DNA of 64,000 nucleotides, from NCBI RefSeq assembly GCF_000225705.1, contig NZ_JH126468.1, positions 62,001 to 126,000 of the forward strand, in the 5' to 3' direction. The notes under the pieces are model-generated. The model was given only the letters and a program-made list of their open reading frames with translations, was not told where the DNA came from and made no database searches. Each line of letters starts with the position of its first letter. Positions within the stretch are counted from its first letter, which is position 1. The DNA comes from Collinsella tanakaei YIT 12063. GTDB lineage: Bacteria > Actinomycetota > Coriobacteriia > Coriobacteriales > Coriobacteriaceae. Below, in pieces: positions 16,684 through 24,355 of this stretch. Position numbers and translations under genes: made by a program.

Positions 16684-17370
16684 CTACACCCCCGGCAAGC
16701 GGTCGATGGCGCAAGCATAGGCGTACGCATCGAGAATGGGATTAACATCTGATCTCGCCATATCGTCCAACGCGTCGCGCAGGAACCAGACGGTGCGCAG
16801 CGAATACGGCGCCACCTCGGCGAGCATGTAGTCCACCGCGGACACGCGCTGCGGCAGCGAAGTCTCGGCGCGGGCGTGCGCTGCGGCCTTGGGAGAGGTC
16901 TCTGCCGCTTTGCGGGCAAAAGCGGCAAGGGCACGCTCGACCTCGTGCAACGCGCATGCCCTAACCGGCGATACGGCGGGAAGCACGTGGGACCAGTCCG
17001 CACGGAAGCGCTCGGGGTCGGTCACGGCCATCATGCGCGCGTACTTCTCGGCAACCGGATTCCTGCCGGCGGCGTCCAAACCCTTGAGATCGTCGAGGAC
17101 CAGATGGACAAACGCAAAGGAAAACGCCAGGTACTGGGCGAGGCGGTATATGAAGAACGACCGGGCGTCATCCTGGCAGGCCGCGCGCCCTTCAAGACCC
17201 TCGACCCTATCGAAGAACGCCCACTCGAGAGCGACAACCTCTTTGATCGCCGCCATATCGGACGCGCATGCACCGCAGCGAGCGAGCAGCTCGCGCACGG
17301 ACGGCACGTCGAAATACGCCTCGATGACAAATCGCTCGGCGCACGGGCACAAGCCATCGCCAAACCTCAT
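16684..17370 (-). CDS. DUF4125-type helical protein
   Basis: A 228-residue, mainly alpha-helical protein with features of the DUF4125 family, whose function is not known to me. It begins MRFGDGLCPCAERF and contains RSFFIYRLAQYLAFSFAFV and ALDDMARSDVNPILDAYA. RACALH in the middle fits the very loose Rx4-6H pattern of HEPN RNases, which can occur by chance. The start at 17370 is supported by AAGGAGGG ten bases upstream and avoids overlap with the preceding gene; an upstream ATG (17436) lies inside that gene. It is next to a nucleotidyltransferase-like DUF4037 protein and a TPR protein, and probably works with them. Confidence 0.75.
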   Translation of the reverse strand: MRFGDGLCPCAERFVIEAYFDVPSVRELLARCGACASDMAAIKEVVALEWAFFDRVEGLEGRAACQDDARSFFIYRLAQYLAFSFAFVHLVLDDLKGLDAAGRNPVAEKYARMMAVTDPERFRADWSHVLPAVSPVRACALHEVERALAAFARKAAETSPKAAAHARAETSLPQRVSAVDYMLAEVAPYSLRTVWFLRDALDDMARSDVNPILDAYAYACAIDRLPGV

Positions 17371-17389
17371 CTCCCAACCCTCCTTAATC

Positions 17390-18322
17390 CTACCGATAGG
17401 AGCCCGCGTCGACGGGAAGCGACGCCAGGTAGGCATCCGGGATCCCGCGGCAGATCTCCATTGCGACCGTCAACAAGAAGTCGTCGTCCGTCTGCGCCCA
17501 ACCAAGACGGCGGACCACCTGCGCGACCAGCGAGCACAAGGACTCGACAAGCTCTTGCGGCATCGAATCGACAGGGGCGGACGCGAGATAGCCGATGCTG
17601 TCGACCAGTGCGGCGGGCGCGGCGGCGCGCTCCTTCAAGGAACGGAACGACCACTTGTAGAATGGCATGTATACCCCACTAATAAGGTGCATTACAACCA
17701 TAAGCGACGTGATAAATTCTGCACGCGCTGCGTTCGCCGCAACAAGGTCGTGGCGGCGAACGCAGCGTGGCAAATTGTATTGACCGGCCTGCGCCATGCC
17801 GGCGAGTTCGGCTGCAACCTTCTTTTGAAGAACGGCTTGGGGATAGAACGCCAGGTACGGGGCGCGGCGACGGGCCATGACCCCCGCGGGATCGGAAAAG
17901 ATCTCGCCGGCGGTGAACTCGGCAAGCAGCTGCTGCGGTATAAAAAGCCATTCTTTGGACGAGGACGGGGCGGATGCCAGGCCGGTGTAGCGCATACGGA
18001 ATTCGTCCGCATCGAACACACCGGTACGCTTGCCGCTCAACGGGGTCGAGACGCGACGATACCCCATGAACTCACGGGGCAGCTCGTCGTAGCGGCGCTG
18101 AAGCTCCGCTCCAAAGGCGGCGAAGTCGGCGGGCTCGAGCCAGATGCAGAAACCGGGGCCAAAGTCATGGTCGCGCGAGATCTGGTCATCGAATCCCAAG
18201 CACTCCGAGCCGGGGCCCACCAGGCCCAGGGCGCAGCGTTGGCGAAGCCCCTCGAGGCTGCCCGCGAAAAGGGAGGCCGCATATCGCTCGCAATATGCAC
18301 GCGACAGGTCCATGCCCTTCAT
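17390..18322 (-). CDS. DUF4037 nucleotidyltransferase-like protein
   Basis: A 310-residue protein whose N-terminal region (GLVGPGSECLGFDD, then SRDHDFGPGF, about residues 33-57) has the GS...DxD arrangement of nucleotidyltransferase folds, here in the form typical of DUF4037. A helical C-terminal region follows. The family suggests transfer of a nucleotide to an unknown target, but no substrate has been established that I know of. The ATG follows AAGGAGGT with good spacing and lies 12 bp after the TPR gene; DUF4125 follows 19 bp later. It sits in an operon otherwise devoted to a choline microcompartment. Confidence 0.78.
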   Translation of the reverse strand: MKGMDLSRAYCERYAASLFAGSLEGLRQRCALGLVGPGSECLGFDDQISRDHDFGPGFCIWLEPADFAAFGAELQRRYDELPREFMGYRRVSTPLSGKRTGVFDADEFRMRYTGLASAPSSSKEWLFIPQQLLAEFTAGEIFSDPAGVMARRRAPYLAFYPQAVLQKKVAAELAGMAQAGQYNLPRCVRRHDLVAANAARAEFITSLMVVMHLISGVYMPFYKWSFRSLKERAAAPAALVDSIGYLASAPVDSMPQELVESLCSLVAQVVRRLGWAQTDDDFLLTVAMEICRGIPDAYLASLPVDAGSYR

Positions 18323-18334
18323 ATGCGACCTCCT

Positions 18335-19147
18335 TTACGCATCGGCCAGGCGCTGCATGCGCCGGCATTCCTCTTGAAGACGCTCCACCATAGGTGAAGC
18401 ACCCACTTTGTCCCGCAGCGATTCGGCGGCTCGGTGCATATGATCCGCCGCAAGGCGATAATCGCCCATGAGGTAGGCGATTTGGCCCGAGCACGCAAAG
18501 GCGTTGGGACGATGTATGTCGCGCCCATGCGAGATGGTCTCGTATGCACGCAGGGCCGCGTCGATCTCTCGACGGGCCTCATCCAGGCGCCCCTCCTTCA
18601 CCAAGGTCTGGGCAAGGGAGACCTGGGCGACCGCGCGCTTGTCCTGCGCCCCGTCAACCAAGTCGAGCAGGGATACGGCCCGTCGCAAGTCGCGGCGGGC
18701 AAGGGCGTACTCCCCCATCTCGCGGTAGGCGGCGCTGCGGTTGTTGCAAATCGCCGAGCGCTGGTAGGCGGTCTTGATTCCGTCTCCCAGCAAAGCCTCG
18801 GCACGGTCGAACAGGTCGACCGCCGCAGCGTAGCGTCCCTGGGCCACCAGCACGTCTCCCTTGTTGATAAGCAGGTTCGCGCTCGAGGCGGCATCCGGTG
18901 AGGACATGCGCCCGTGGACAAGCAGAGCCTCGTCGTACAGGGCCTCCGCCTGGCGGAGGTTCCCGCGCACGCGCTCCACGCCGCCCAGCTCGCTGGCGAC
19001 CGCGACGATCGCCAGCGGATCGCCGGAGCGGCGCGCGGCGGCAAGCGAATCCGCTAGATAGCGGTAGACCTTGTCGCCGCGGCCATCCCTATAGAGCCCG
19101 TCGACCCGGGCGTAGAACGCCTTGAGGTCGAAAGCTCCCGCAGCCAT
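18335..19147 (-). CDS. Tetratricopeptide-repeat protein
   Basis: A 270-residue all-helical protein made of about five to six TPR-like repeats: GNLRQAEALYDEALLV, QGRYAAAVDLFDRAEALL, MGEYALARRDLRRAVSLL, EGRLDEARREIDAALRAY and MGDYRLAADHMHRAAESL. It has no signal peptide, enzyme domain or DNA-binding domain. TPRs bind partner proteins, so it probably scaffolds the DUF4037/DUF4125 pair or links them to the shell. The ATG lies two bases after the stop of the shell-protein gene at 19150, which implies translational coupling. Confidence 0.82.
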   Translation of the reverse strand: MAAGAFDLKAFYARVDGLYRDGRGDKVYRYLADSLAAARRSGDPLAIVAVASELGGVERVRGNLRQAEALYDEALLVHGRMSSPDAASSANLLINKGDVLVAQGRYAAAVDLFDRAEALLGDGIKTAYQRSAICNNRSAAYREMGEYALARRDLRRAVSLLDLVDGAQDKRAVAQVSLAQTLVKEGRLDEARREIDAALRAYETISHGRDIHRPNAFACSGQIAYLMGDYRLAADHMHRAAESLRDKVGASPMVERLQEECRRMQRLADA

Positions 19148-19149
19148 CG

Positions 19150-19416
19150 CTAGGGCAGGATCTTCTCGATCTCGGAAGCGGGACGCGGAATCACGTGAAC
19201 GGAGCGAAGCTCACCCACGCGCTGCGCCGCAGCGGCGCCGGCGTCGGTAGCTGCCTTGACGGCGGCCACGTCGCCGCGAACGAACGTGGTAACGATGCCG
19301 GCGCCAACGTTGACCTTGCCCACCAGGCGGACGTCGGCCGCCTTGACCATAGCGTCGCTAGCCTCGACAACGCCCACGGCGCCGTAGGTCTCGACCATTC
19401 CCAATGCCTCGTTCAT
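19150..19416 (-). CDS. BMC-H microcompartment shell protein
   Basis: An 88-residue single-BMC-domain protein that should form a hexameric tile with a central pore. The sequence from [20 protein letters not shown] through [18 protein letters not shown] is canonical, ending in [15 protein letters not shown]. It is related to, but clearly distinct from, the pair at 21132 and 21585. It follows the acetaldehyde dehydrogenase gene by 54 bp; a short GCGCCT/AGGCGC hairpin lies between them. Confidence 0.95.
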   Translation of the reverse strand: MNEALGMVETYGAVGVVEASDAMVKAADVRLVGKVNVGAGIVTTFVRGDVAAVKAATDAGAAAAQRVGELRSVHVIPRPASEIEKILP

Positions 19417-19470
19417 CTTTGTTCCTCCTCAGTGCGCCTCATGAAGGCGCGTAGGTGCTGTATGTCGGCG

Positions 19471-21084
19471 TTAGACGCCCTTGAATGCGTTAACGAGCTC
19501 TTCGACCATGCGCTTTAGCTCTTCTGCGTCGATGACGTCGGACTTGCGCTCGCCGTCAGATACCGGAGCGGACGCGTTGGGGGCGCAGCAGCCGCAGCCG
19601 GCGGAATAGGTGATGCCGGACACGCCCTTGGGCTCGCTGGGAGCAGCGGCGGATACGGGTGCGCAAGCGCCGTGCTTCTTGGCGAGCTCGGGGTGGTACT
19701 TAGCGAAGAGCTCGTCATGGGCGACCAGCTCGACGGGCTCGATGAGGCCGTTGGCGACGCGCTTGACGTTGATCAGGTGCTCGGGACCGACGTTCTCGGA
19801 AATGGAGCTGCCGCCCCAGGTGCCGCAGCCCAGCGTGAGCGCGATGTCCAGGCCGGTGGAAAGGCCGGTGCCGCCCTGGGTGCCTCCCGTGTTGATGAGG
19901 ATGCGGGACGCGGGCTTGATGGAGAACTTGCGGACTATGTCCTTGCTCTCCGTATGGATGCTCATGGTGTGGCCGATGCCGTTCTGGAGCAGGGCGATGG
20001 ACAGATCGCAGGCCTCCTCCCAGTTATCGACGGTATAGAAGGCGAGCACGCTGGTGAGCTTCTCGTAGGACAGCGGCCAGGCGTCGCCCACGCCGTGCTG
20101 CTCGCCGATGAGCACGCGGGTGCCGGCGGGAACGGAGATGCCGGCGGCGTCGGCGATGACCTGGGCGGAACGGCCCACGAACTTGGGGCTCATGGCGTGG
20201 CCGTTGCGGAACAGCAGGGTGCAGACCTTGCGGCACTCCTCTTCGTTGAGGAAATAGGCTCCCTGGCGGGTGAACTCGGCGACGACGGCGTCGCGGTTGC
20301 AGGTCTCGCAGATGACGCTCTGCTCGGAGGCGCAGATGGTGCCGTTATCGAAGGTCTTGGAGGCCATGATGCGGCGGACGGCGGCGGGCACGTCGGCGGT
20401 GCGCTCGATGTAGGCGGGCGAGTTGCCGGCGCCGACGCCCAAAGCGGGCTTGCCGGAGCTATAGGCGGCCTTGACCATGCCGGGACCGCCGGTCGCGATG
20501 ATCATGGCGACCTCGGGCGAGTGCATGAGCTCGTTGGTGGCGGCCATGGTGGACAGCGAGATGCCCTGGATGACGTTCTCGGGAGCGCCCGCCTCGACGG
20601 CGGCGTCGTTCATGATCTTGATCGCCATGGCGGTGCACTTGGCGGCCGCCGGATGGGGCGAGAAGACGATGGAGTTGCGCGCCTTGATGGCGATCATGGA
20701 CTTGTAGAGTACCGTGGACGTGGGGTTGGTGGACGGGACGATACCCATCAGCAGGCCCACGGGCTCGGCCAAGACGATGGTCTGCTTCTTCTCGTCGACC
20801 TCGATGATGCCGATGGTCTTCTTGTCGCGGATCTGCTCGTAGAGCAGGCCCGAGGCCATGTGGTTCTTGTAAACCTTGTCGCACACCACGCCAAAACCGG
20901 TCTCCTCGACGGCCATCTGGGCCAGGACCTCGGCGTTTGCCTCTGCAGCCTCGACCATGTTGCGCAGGATGCGGTCAATCTGCTCCTCGCTGTAATGCGC
21001 GATCTGGTTAGCAGCAACCTTGCCGCGGCGAGCCAGCTCGCGAGCGGCCTGGATGCTCTGAAGATCGAAATCAAACTCCTGCAT
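19471..21084 (-). CDS. cutF: CoA-acylating acetaldehyde dehydrogenase of the microcompartment
   Basis: Oxidises acetaldehyde from choline cleavage to acetyl-CoA with NAD+ and CoA. The 537-residue protein belongs to the PduP/EutE/AdhE-N group: ATGGPGMVKAAYSSGKPALG forms part of the cofactor site and TFDNGTICASEQS carries the catalytic cysteine at residue 251. After the enzyme domain comes a linker containing SAGCGCCAPNAS, then an amphipathic C-terminal helix (DVIDAEELKRMVEELVNAF) that looks like an encapsulation peptide. The start at 21084 follows GAAAGGAGGCACG. It provides NADH for the alcohol dehydrogenase and acetyl-CoA for PduL. Confidence 0.93.
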   Translation of the reverse strand: MQEFDFDLQSIQAARELARRGKVAANQIAHYSEEQIDRILRNMVEAAEANAEVLAQMAVEETGFGVVCDKVYKNHMASGLLYEQIRDKKTIGIIEVDEKKQTIVLAEPVGLLMGIVPSTNPTSTVLYKSMIAIKARNSIVFSPHPAAAKCTAMAIKIMNDAAVEAGAPENVIQGISLSTMAATNELMHSPEVAMIIATGGPGMVKAAYSSGKPALGVGAGNSPAYIERTADVPAAVRRIMASKTFDNGTICASEQSVICETCNRDAVVAEFTRQGAYFLNEEECRKVCTLLFRNGHAMSPKFVGRSAQVIADAAGISVPAGTRVLIGEQHGVGDAWPLSYEKLTSVLAFYTVDNWEEACDLSIALLQNGIGHTMSIHTESKDIVRKFSIKPASRILINTGGTQGGTGLSTGLDIALTLGCGTWGGSSISENVGPEHLINVKRVANGLIEPVELVAHDELFAKYHPELAKKHGACAPVSAAAPSEPKGVSGITYSAGCGCCAPNASAPVSDGERKSDVIDAEELKRMVEELVNAFKGV

Positions 21085-21131
21085 CGTGCCTCCTTTCAAT
21101 CACGCGATGCCTGATGGCGATGAAAGCGTTC

Positions 21132-21575
21132 TTACTTGGCGGCGGGCAGGATGGTCTCGACGGAGCCGTCGGGGCGAGGGATGACGTGGACGGATAGGAG
21201 CTCGCCTACGCGCTGCGCGGCGGCGGCGCCGGCGTCGGTAGCGGCCTTGACTGCTCCCACGTCGCCGCGGACGAACACGGTGACGAGGCCGCCGCCGACC
21301 TGCTCCTTGCCGACGAGGGTGACGTTGGCCGCCTTGACCATGGCGTCAGCGGCCTCGACCGCGCCTACGAGTCCCTTGGTCTCGATCATGCCGAGGGCCT
21401 GAGTCATGTTTGCCATCTTGATCTCCTTCTTGGGGGTCTGCTCGGGCTGCTTGGGTTCAGCCGTCGCGGGTGCTTCTTGCTTGGGTTCCTTTGCGGCGTG
21501 CGCTGCGGGAGCCTTCTTGGGGGCCTCTACCGGAGCCTCCTGCTCGCCGGCGGCCGCAGGCTTCTTCTCTGCCAT
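21132..21575 (-). CDS. BMC-H shell protein with N-terminal Ala/Pro/Lys extension
   Basis: A 147-residue product: residues 54-147 are a canonical BMC-H domain ([20 protein letters not shown] and onward), almost identical to the neighbouring 95-residue protein. Residues 1-53 are a low-complexity, charged Ala/Pro/Lys/Glu/Gln segment (for example [17 protein letters not shown]). The codon for Met54 is preceded by AAGGAG, the same ribosome site used by the neighbouring copy, so the gene probably makes both a long and a short form. The extension could be a flexible tail on one shell face, or an anchor. It begins nine bases after the neighbouring gene ends. Confidence 0.9.
   Translation of the reverse strand: MAEKKPAAAGEQEAPVEAPKKAPAAHAAKEPKQEAPATAEPKQPEQTPKKEIKMANMTQALGMIETKGLVGAVEAADAMVKAANVTLVGKEQVGGGLVTVFVRGDVGAVKAATDAGAAAAQRVGELLSVHVIPRPDGSVETILPAAK
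21414..21428 (-). promoter_or_regulatory. Internal ribosome-binding site and start codon
   Basis: AAGGAG (21423-21428 on the minus strand) stands six bases before the in-frame ATG at 21416 within the extended BMC-H gene. The same bases precede the start of the short copy at 21872. This predicts a 94-residue short product from the gene. Confidence 0.65.
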
Positions 21576-21584
21576 GGCGAGCCT

Positions 21585-21872
21585 TTAGGCCTGGGTGCCG
21601 GGCAGGATGGTCTCGACGGAGCCGTCGGGGCGAGGGATGACGTGGACGGAGAGGAGCTCGCCCACGCGCTGAGCGGCGGCGGCGCCGGCGTCGGTAGCGG
21701 CCTTGACTGCTCCCACGTCGCCGCGGACGAACACGGTGACGAGGCCGCCGCCGACCTGCTCCTTGCCGACGAGGGTGACGTTGGCCGCCTTGACCATGGC
21801 GTCAGCGGCCTCGACCGCGCCTACGAGCCCCTTGGTCTCGATCATGCCGAGGGCCTGAGTCATGTTTGCCAT
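21585..21872 (-). CDS. BMC-H shell protein, tandem copy
   Basis: A 95-residue hexameric shell protein. Residues 1-91 match Met54 onward of the neighbouring extended protein with essentially no change; only the last few residues differ (GTQA against AAK). The two gene bodies are also nearly identical at DNA level, which points to recent tandem duplication or gene conversion. The ATG follows AAGGAGATCAAG. It is probably a major facet protein. Confidence 0.95.
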   Translation of the reverse strand: MANMTQALGMIETKGLVGAVEAADAMVKAANVTLVGKEQVGGGLVTVFVRGDVGAVKAATDAGAAAAQRVGELLSVHVIPRPDGSVETILPGTQA

Positions 21873-21906
21873 CTTGATCTCCTTCTTGTTGCAGGTTTCC
21901 TACTAC

Positions 21907-22542
21907 CTACTTGATGATTCGAACGACCGAGCCGTTTGAGATGCGCAGCGCGTTCGCTTCTTCCGTATCGATGTGGCAGTCGAGCTCACTGGAATCGTTC
22001 GCTCGGATAGCCACGTTATCCAAGCGGCCACCGCGTTCCCCGCCAAAGGCGATCGAGACGATCTGCCCGTCGCGAAGGCCCATCGAGGCCGCCTGCGCCA
22101 ACGACATGTGGATGTGGCGCGCGGCGACCATGACGCCGCTGGGAATGGCGACCGTTCCCTTGGGTCCCGCCAGGGTGATTCCCGGGGTGCCCTCGAGCTT
22201 TCCGCTCATGCGCACCATAGCCGGCACGCCGAGCTTGAACGAATCTCCGGCAAGGATCTCCACCTGGGTCTGGGAGCGCACGGGACCGAGCACGCGGACG
22301 CGCTCGATAACGCCCTTGGGACCCACCAGCGTGACGGTCTCCTTCGACGCGAACTGACCGGGCTGGGAGAGGTTCTTGATCGGCGTGAGCTCGTAGCCCG
22401 CTCCGAACAATACCTCGAGGTCGCCCTGGCTCAAGTGCACGTGGCGCCCGGAGACGCCGACCGTCGCGGTCAAGCTCTGCTCCGACCGCTCGCCCAGGAA
22501 AGACGCCAAAAGACCAGTGAGGTCTTCGAGGGAACTAGCCAT
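21907..22542 (-). CDS. pduL: PduL-type phosphotransacylase
   Basis: Converts acetyl-CoA and phosphate to acetyl phosphate, recycling CoA within the shell. The 211-residue protein has the two halves of the PduL fold with the zinc-binding HxH pairs SGRHVHLS (about residue 33) and AARHIHMS (about residue 140), plus GPVRSQTQVEIL. The first 25 residues (MASSLEDLTGLLASFLGER) are amphipathic and could be an encapsulation peptide. It overlaps the preceding gene by 8 bp. No acetate kinase is in the operon, so ATP formation must use a kinase encoded elsewhere. Confidence 0.93.
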   Translation of the reverse strand: MASSLEDLTGLLASFLGERSEQSLTATVGVSGRHVHLSQGDLEVLFGAGYELTPIKNLSQPGQFASKETVTLVGPKGVIERVRVLGPVRSQTQVEILAGDSFKLGVPAMVRMSGKLEGTPGITLAGPKGTVAIPSGVMVAARHIHMSLAQAASMGLRDGQIVSIAFGGERGGRLDNVAIRANDSSELDCHIDTEEANALRISNGSVVRIIK

Positions 22543-22933
22543 GGCACGCCCCCGATTTCACGCCGCTCAGCATGCAGGCGAGCTCTTGCTCGGTCCAGAT
22601 GCCGCGGTCGACGGCCGCGCGGATGACCTTCTCCATCTCCTCGGCGCTCAGCGCCGGCTCTCGATGGTCGCAGCATGCGAAATGCTCGGCGGCGCATGCT
22701 TGTGCGGGCGTCGCCGCCTGCTCGCTCATAGCGCCCCGGCACGGCTGTGCGGGCTCTGCCGCCTTGGCGGGCGCGGGCTCGGCCGCTACCTCGTGCGCGC
22801 ACTGGAGAAGAACCCCGCGCTCGCGAGCGATATCGCGCGCCTGTGCGGTGACGATGGTGTTGTCGTCGACCAGCAGGCTCTCGCCCTTAGCGGCGGCGTC
22901 TTCCACGTCTTTCGCGCTGATCAGTCGTTTCAT
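22535..22933 (-). CDS. EutQ-N-like microcompartment-associated protein
   Basis: A 132-residue protein in two parts. The N-terminal 45 residues (MKRLISAKDVEDAAAKGE, then TIVTAQARDIARERGV) resemble the N-terminal segment of EutQ and related microcompartment proteins. A cysteine-rich linker (CRGAM, CAAEHFACCDH) leads to a C-terminal helical part (MEKVIRAAVDRGIWTEQEL) that may be a targeting helix. The cupin domain of EutQ is absent. Function unknown; it could be an adaptor between core enzymes and shell. The ATG follows AGGAGGAGGCA. Confidence 0.65.
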   Translation of the reverse strand: MKRLISAKDVEDAAAKGESLLVDDNTIVTAQARDIARERGVLLQCAHEVAAEPAPAKAAEPAQPCRGAMSEQAATPAQACAAEHFACCDHREPALSAEEMEKVIRAAVDRGIWTEQELACMLSGVKSGACHG

Positions 22934-22947
22934 TGCCTCCTCCTTTC

Positions 22948-23217
22948 CTATAGACTCACGTCTTCGTCGATGATTCCTACAATGACCGCGTCGACGGGAG
23001 CGTTTTTTTGGAACCTCTCCCTCACGAACTGGTAGGCGCTCGACCCCGTGGTCACCAGTACGCGCTCGCCCATTCCGGCGCTGATGGTGTCGATGCAGAC
23101 GATTTGCTTGCCGGCGTCGATGCCGGTGAGAACCTCGACGCGCATGAGCTTCATGCCATCGAGCTCCTCGTACTTGTTGGTCGCCCAGATCGAACCGATG
23201 AGCCTACCGATAACCAT
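22948..23217 (-). CDS. EutN/CcmL-type BMC-P vertex protein
   Basis: An 89-residue pentameric shell protein that caps the vertices of the polyhedral compartment. MVIGRLIGSIWATNKYEEL is the standard N-terminus; GIDAGKQIVCIDTISAGMGERVLVTTGSSA and DAVIVGIIDE are also diagnostic. It is the only vertex-type shell gene in the operon. It overlaps the preceding shell gene by 14 bp. Confidence 0.95.
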   Translation of the reverse strand: MVIGRLIGSIWATNKYEELDGMKLMRVEVLTGIDAGKQIVCIDTISAGMGERVLVTTGSSAYQFVRERFQKNAPVDAVIVGIIDEDVSL

Positions 23218-23509
23218 TGGCCTCGCCTCCTTCCCTCTCTATGCGGCCAAGACATTCAACGACCTCCGCCGTATCGCCGGCGATGGCCAGGAGAACCATG
23301 TTCTGCGGGCAGCTTCCCCGCACGTCGGTGACCCTCACGCCCGCCGTCTTCTCGGCGATGTCGCTCGCGACCACCATGTCGATCAGCTTGCCCTGGACCA
23401 AACCGACCGCCGCCGGGGAGAAGTCCTCTCCCCATCGCGCCCCGCTACGGGACCTGATGATGTTCATCGTCCCGGCGGAGGGAGCCTTGATGATGCGGAT
23501 ATCGATCAT
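23204..23509 (-). CDS. GrpU-like permuted BMC shell protein
   Basis: A 101-residue BMC-domain protein. After an N-terminal segment (MIDIRIIKAPSAGTMNII) come AVGLVQGKLIDMVVASDIAE and RVTDVRGSCPQNMVLLAIAG, a divergent BMC fold like GrpU of glycyl-radical microcompartments. In GrpU proteins a cysteine in this region can bind an iron-sulfur cluster at the pore; the CPQN here sits at about the right place, but the assignment is inference. It may therefore be an electron-conducting or gated tile. It starts directly after the EutJ-like gene. Confidence 0.7.
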   Translation of the reverse strand: MIDIRIIKAPSAGTMNIIRSRSGARWGEDFSPAAVGLVQGKLIDMVVASDIAEKTAGVRVTDVRGSCPQNMVLLAIAGDTAEVVECLGRIEREGGEANGYR

Positions 23510-24355
23510 CTAGCGCCCCTCTCCTTGGACCTTGGCCCTGCAACCGCAGGCGATTCCCAAGGGCGTAACAAACATGGGTCGGCTCGGCTTCACCACGGGC
23601 ATGCCAAGCTGGTGCTCCATGCGGTCCTCGATGCCGGTGAGCTCTGCTGTGCCGCCCACCAAGATGACCTCGGGCACCTCAAAGCCCCTGCAGGAACGCT
23701 CCACGATGCTCGCGACCTTATCCACGGTGGGACGCACGATCCTGAGCACCTCGGCGTGGTTGGCGGAATCGCGCTTGTAGCTCTCCGCCTCATCGAAACC
23801 CACGCCCTTCGCGCCGGCGAGCACCAGCGAGAAATGGGTTCCTCCCGTGGACTCGTCCACGCACTGCACCACCCGCCCGTCGCAAAGCACGGAGATGCCG
23901 GTGGTGCCACCGCCGATATCGACCACGGCGCCGTTCTCGATTCCCATCACCATGTTTGCGGCGGTGGGCTCGTCAAAGACCGCCACCACGTCGAACCCGG
24001 CGCTCTCGGCGACGTTTCTCACCACGCCGCCGTCCAGGTTCTCCGTTCCCGGAGGGATCGCCACGGCCGCCTGGAAAAGCTCGCAGCCAAGGCGGCCCTC
24101 GAGCTGCTCCTTAAGGGAACGGGCGATGTCGCAGGCGCCCATGTAATCCACCACCATGCCGTCGCGGACGACATCGGCGAACTGGTAAGCGCAGGCGACG
24201 GGCTCCCCGGCAGCGTCCACCACCACAAGGACGATGAACGCGGTGCCCACGTCGAGCCCGCAGTAGAGTTCCGCGCCCTCGGCGACCGGCTCGGGAGAAT
24301 CGACCGTGGCCATCAGGACGTCGAGCAGACGATTGGTTTCCTTCAAATCAACCAT
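23510..24355 (-). CDS. EutJ-like actin/Hsp70-fold ATPase
   Basis: A 281-residue protein of the EutJ family, with the actin/Hsp70 nucleotide-binding motifs LYCGLDVGTAFIVLVV (phosphate 1), GAVVDIGGGTTGISVL (phosphate 2) and VILVGGTAELTGIE (adenosine). It lacks the substrate-binding domain of Hsp70 and is thought to be a chaperone or reactivase for microcompartment enzymes. I place the start at the ATG at 24355 (MVDLKETNRLLDVL); the longer open frame upstream is arginine/proline/serine-rich antisense-like sequence. It overlaps the EutT-like gene by 8 bp. Confidence 0.88.
   Translation of the reverse strand: MVDLKETNRLLDVLMATVDSPEPVAEGAELYCGLDVGTAFIVLVVVDAAGEPVACAYQFADVVRDGMVVDYMGACDIARSLKEQLEGRLGCELFQAAVAIPPGTENLDGGVVRNVAESAGFDVVAVFDEPTAANMVMGIENGAVVDIGGGTTGISVLCDGRVVQCVDESTGGTHFSLVLAGAKGVGFDEAESYKRDSANHAEVLRIVRPTVDKVASIVERSCRGFEVPEVILVGGTAELTGIEDRMEHQLGMPVVKPSRPMFVTPLGIACGCRAKVQGEGR

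Noticed and set aside
19672-21114. Plus-strand open frame opposite the acetaldehyde dehydrogenase
   Set aside because: Antisense shadow of a clearly coding gene; the translated Gly/Asp/His-rich product has no family features.
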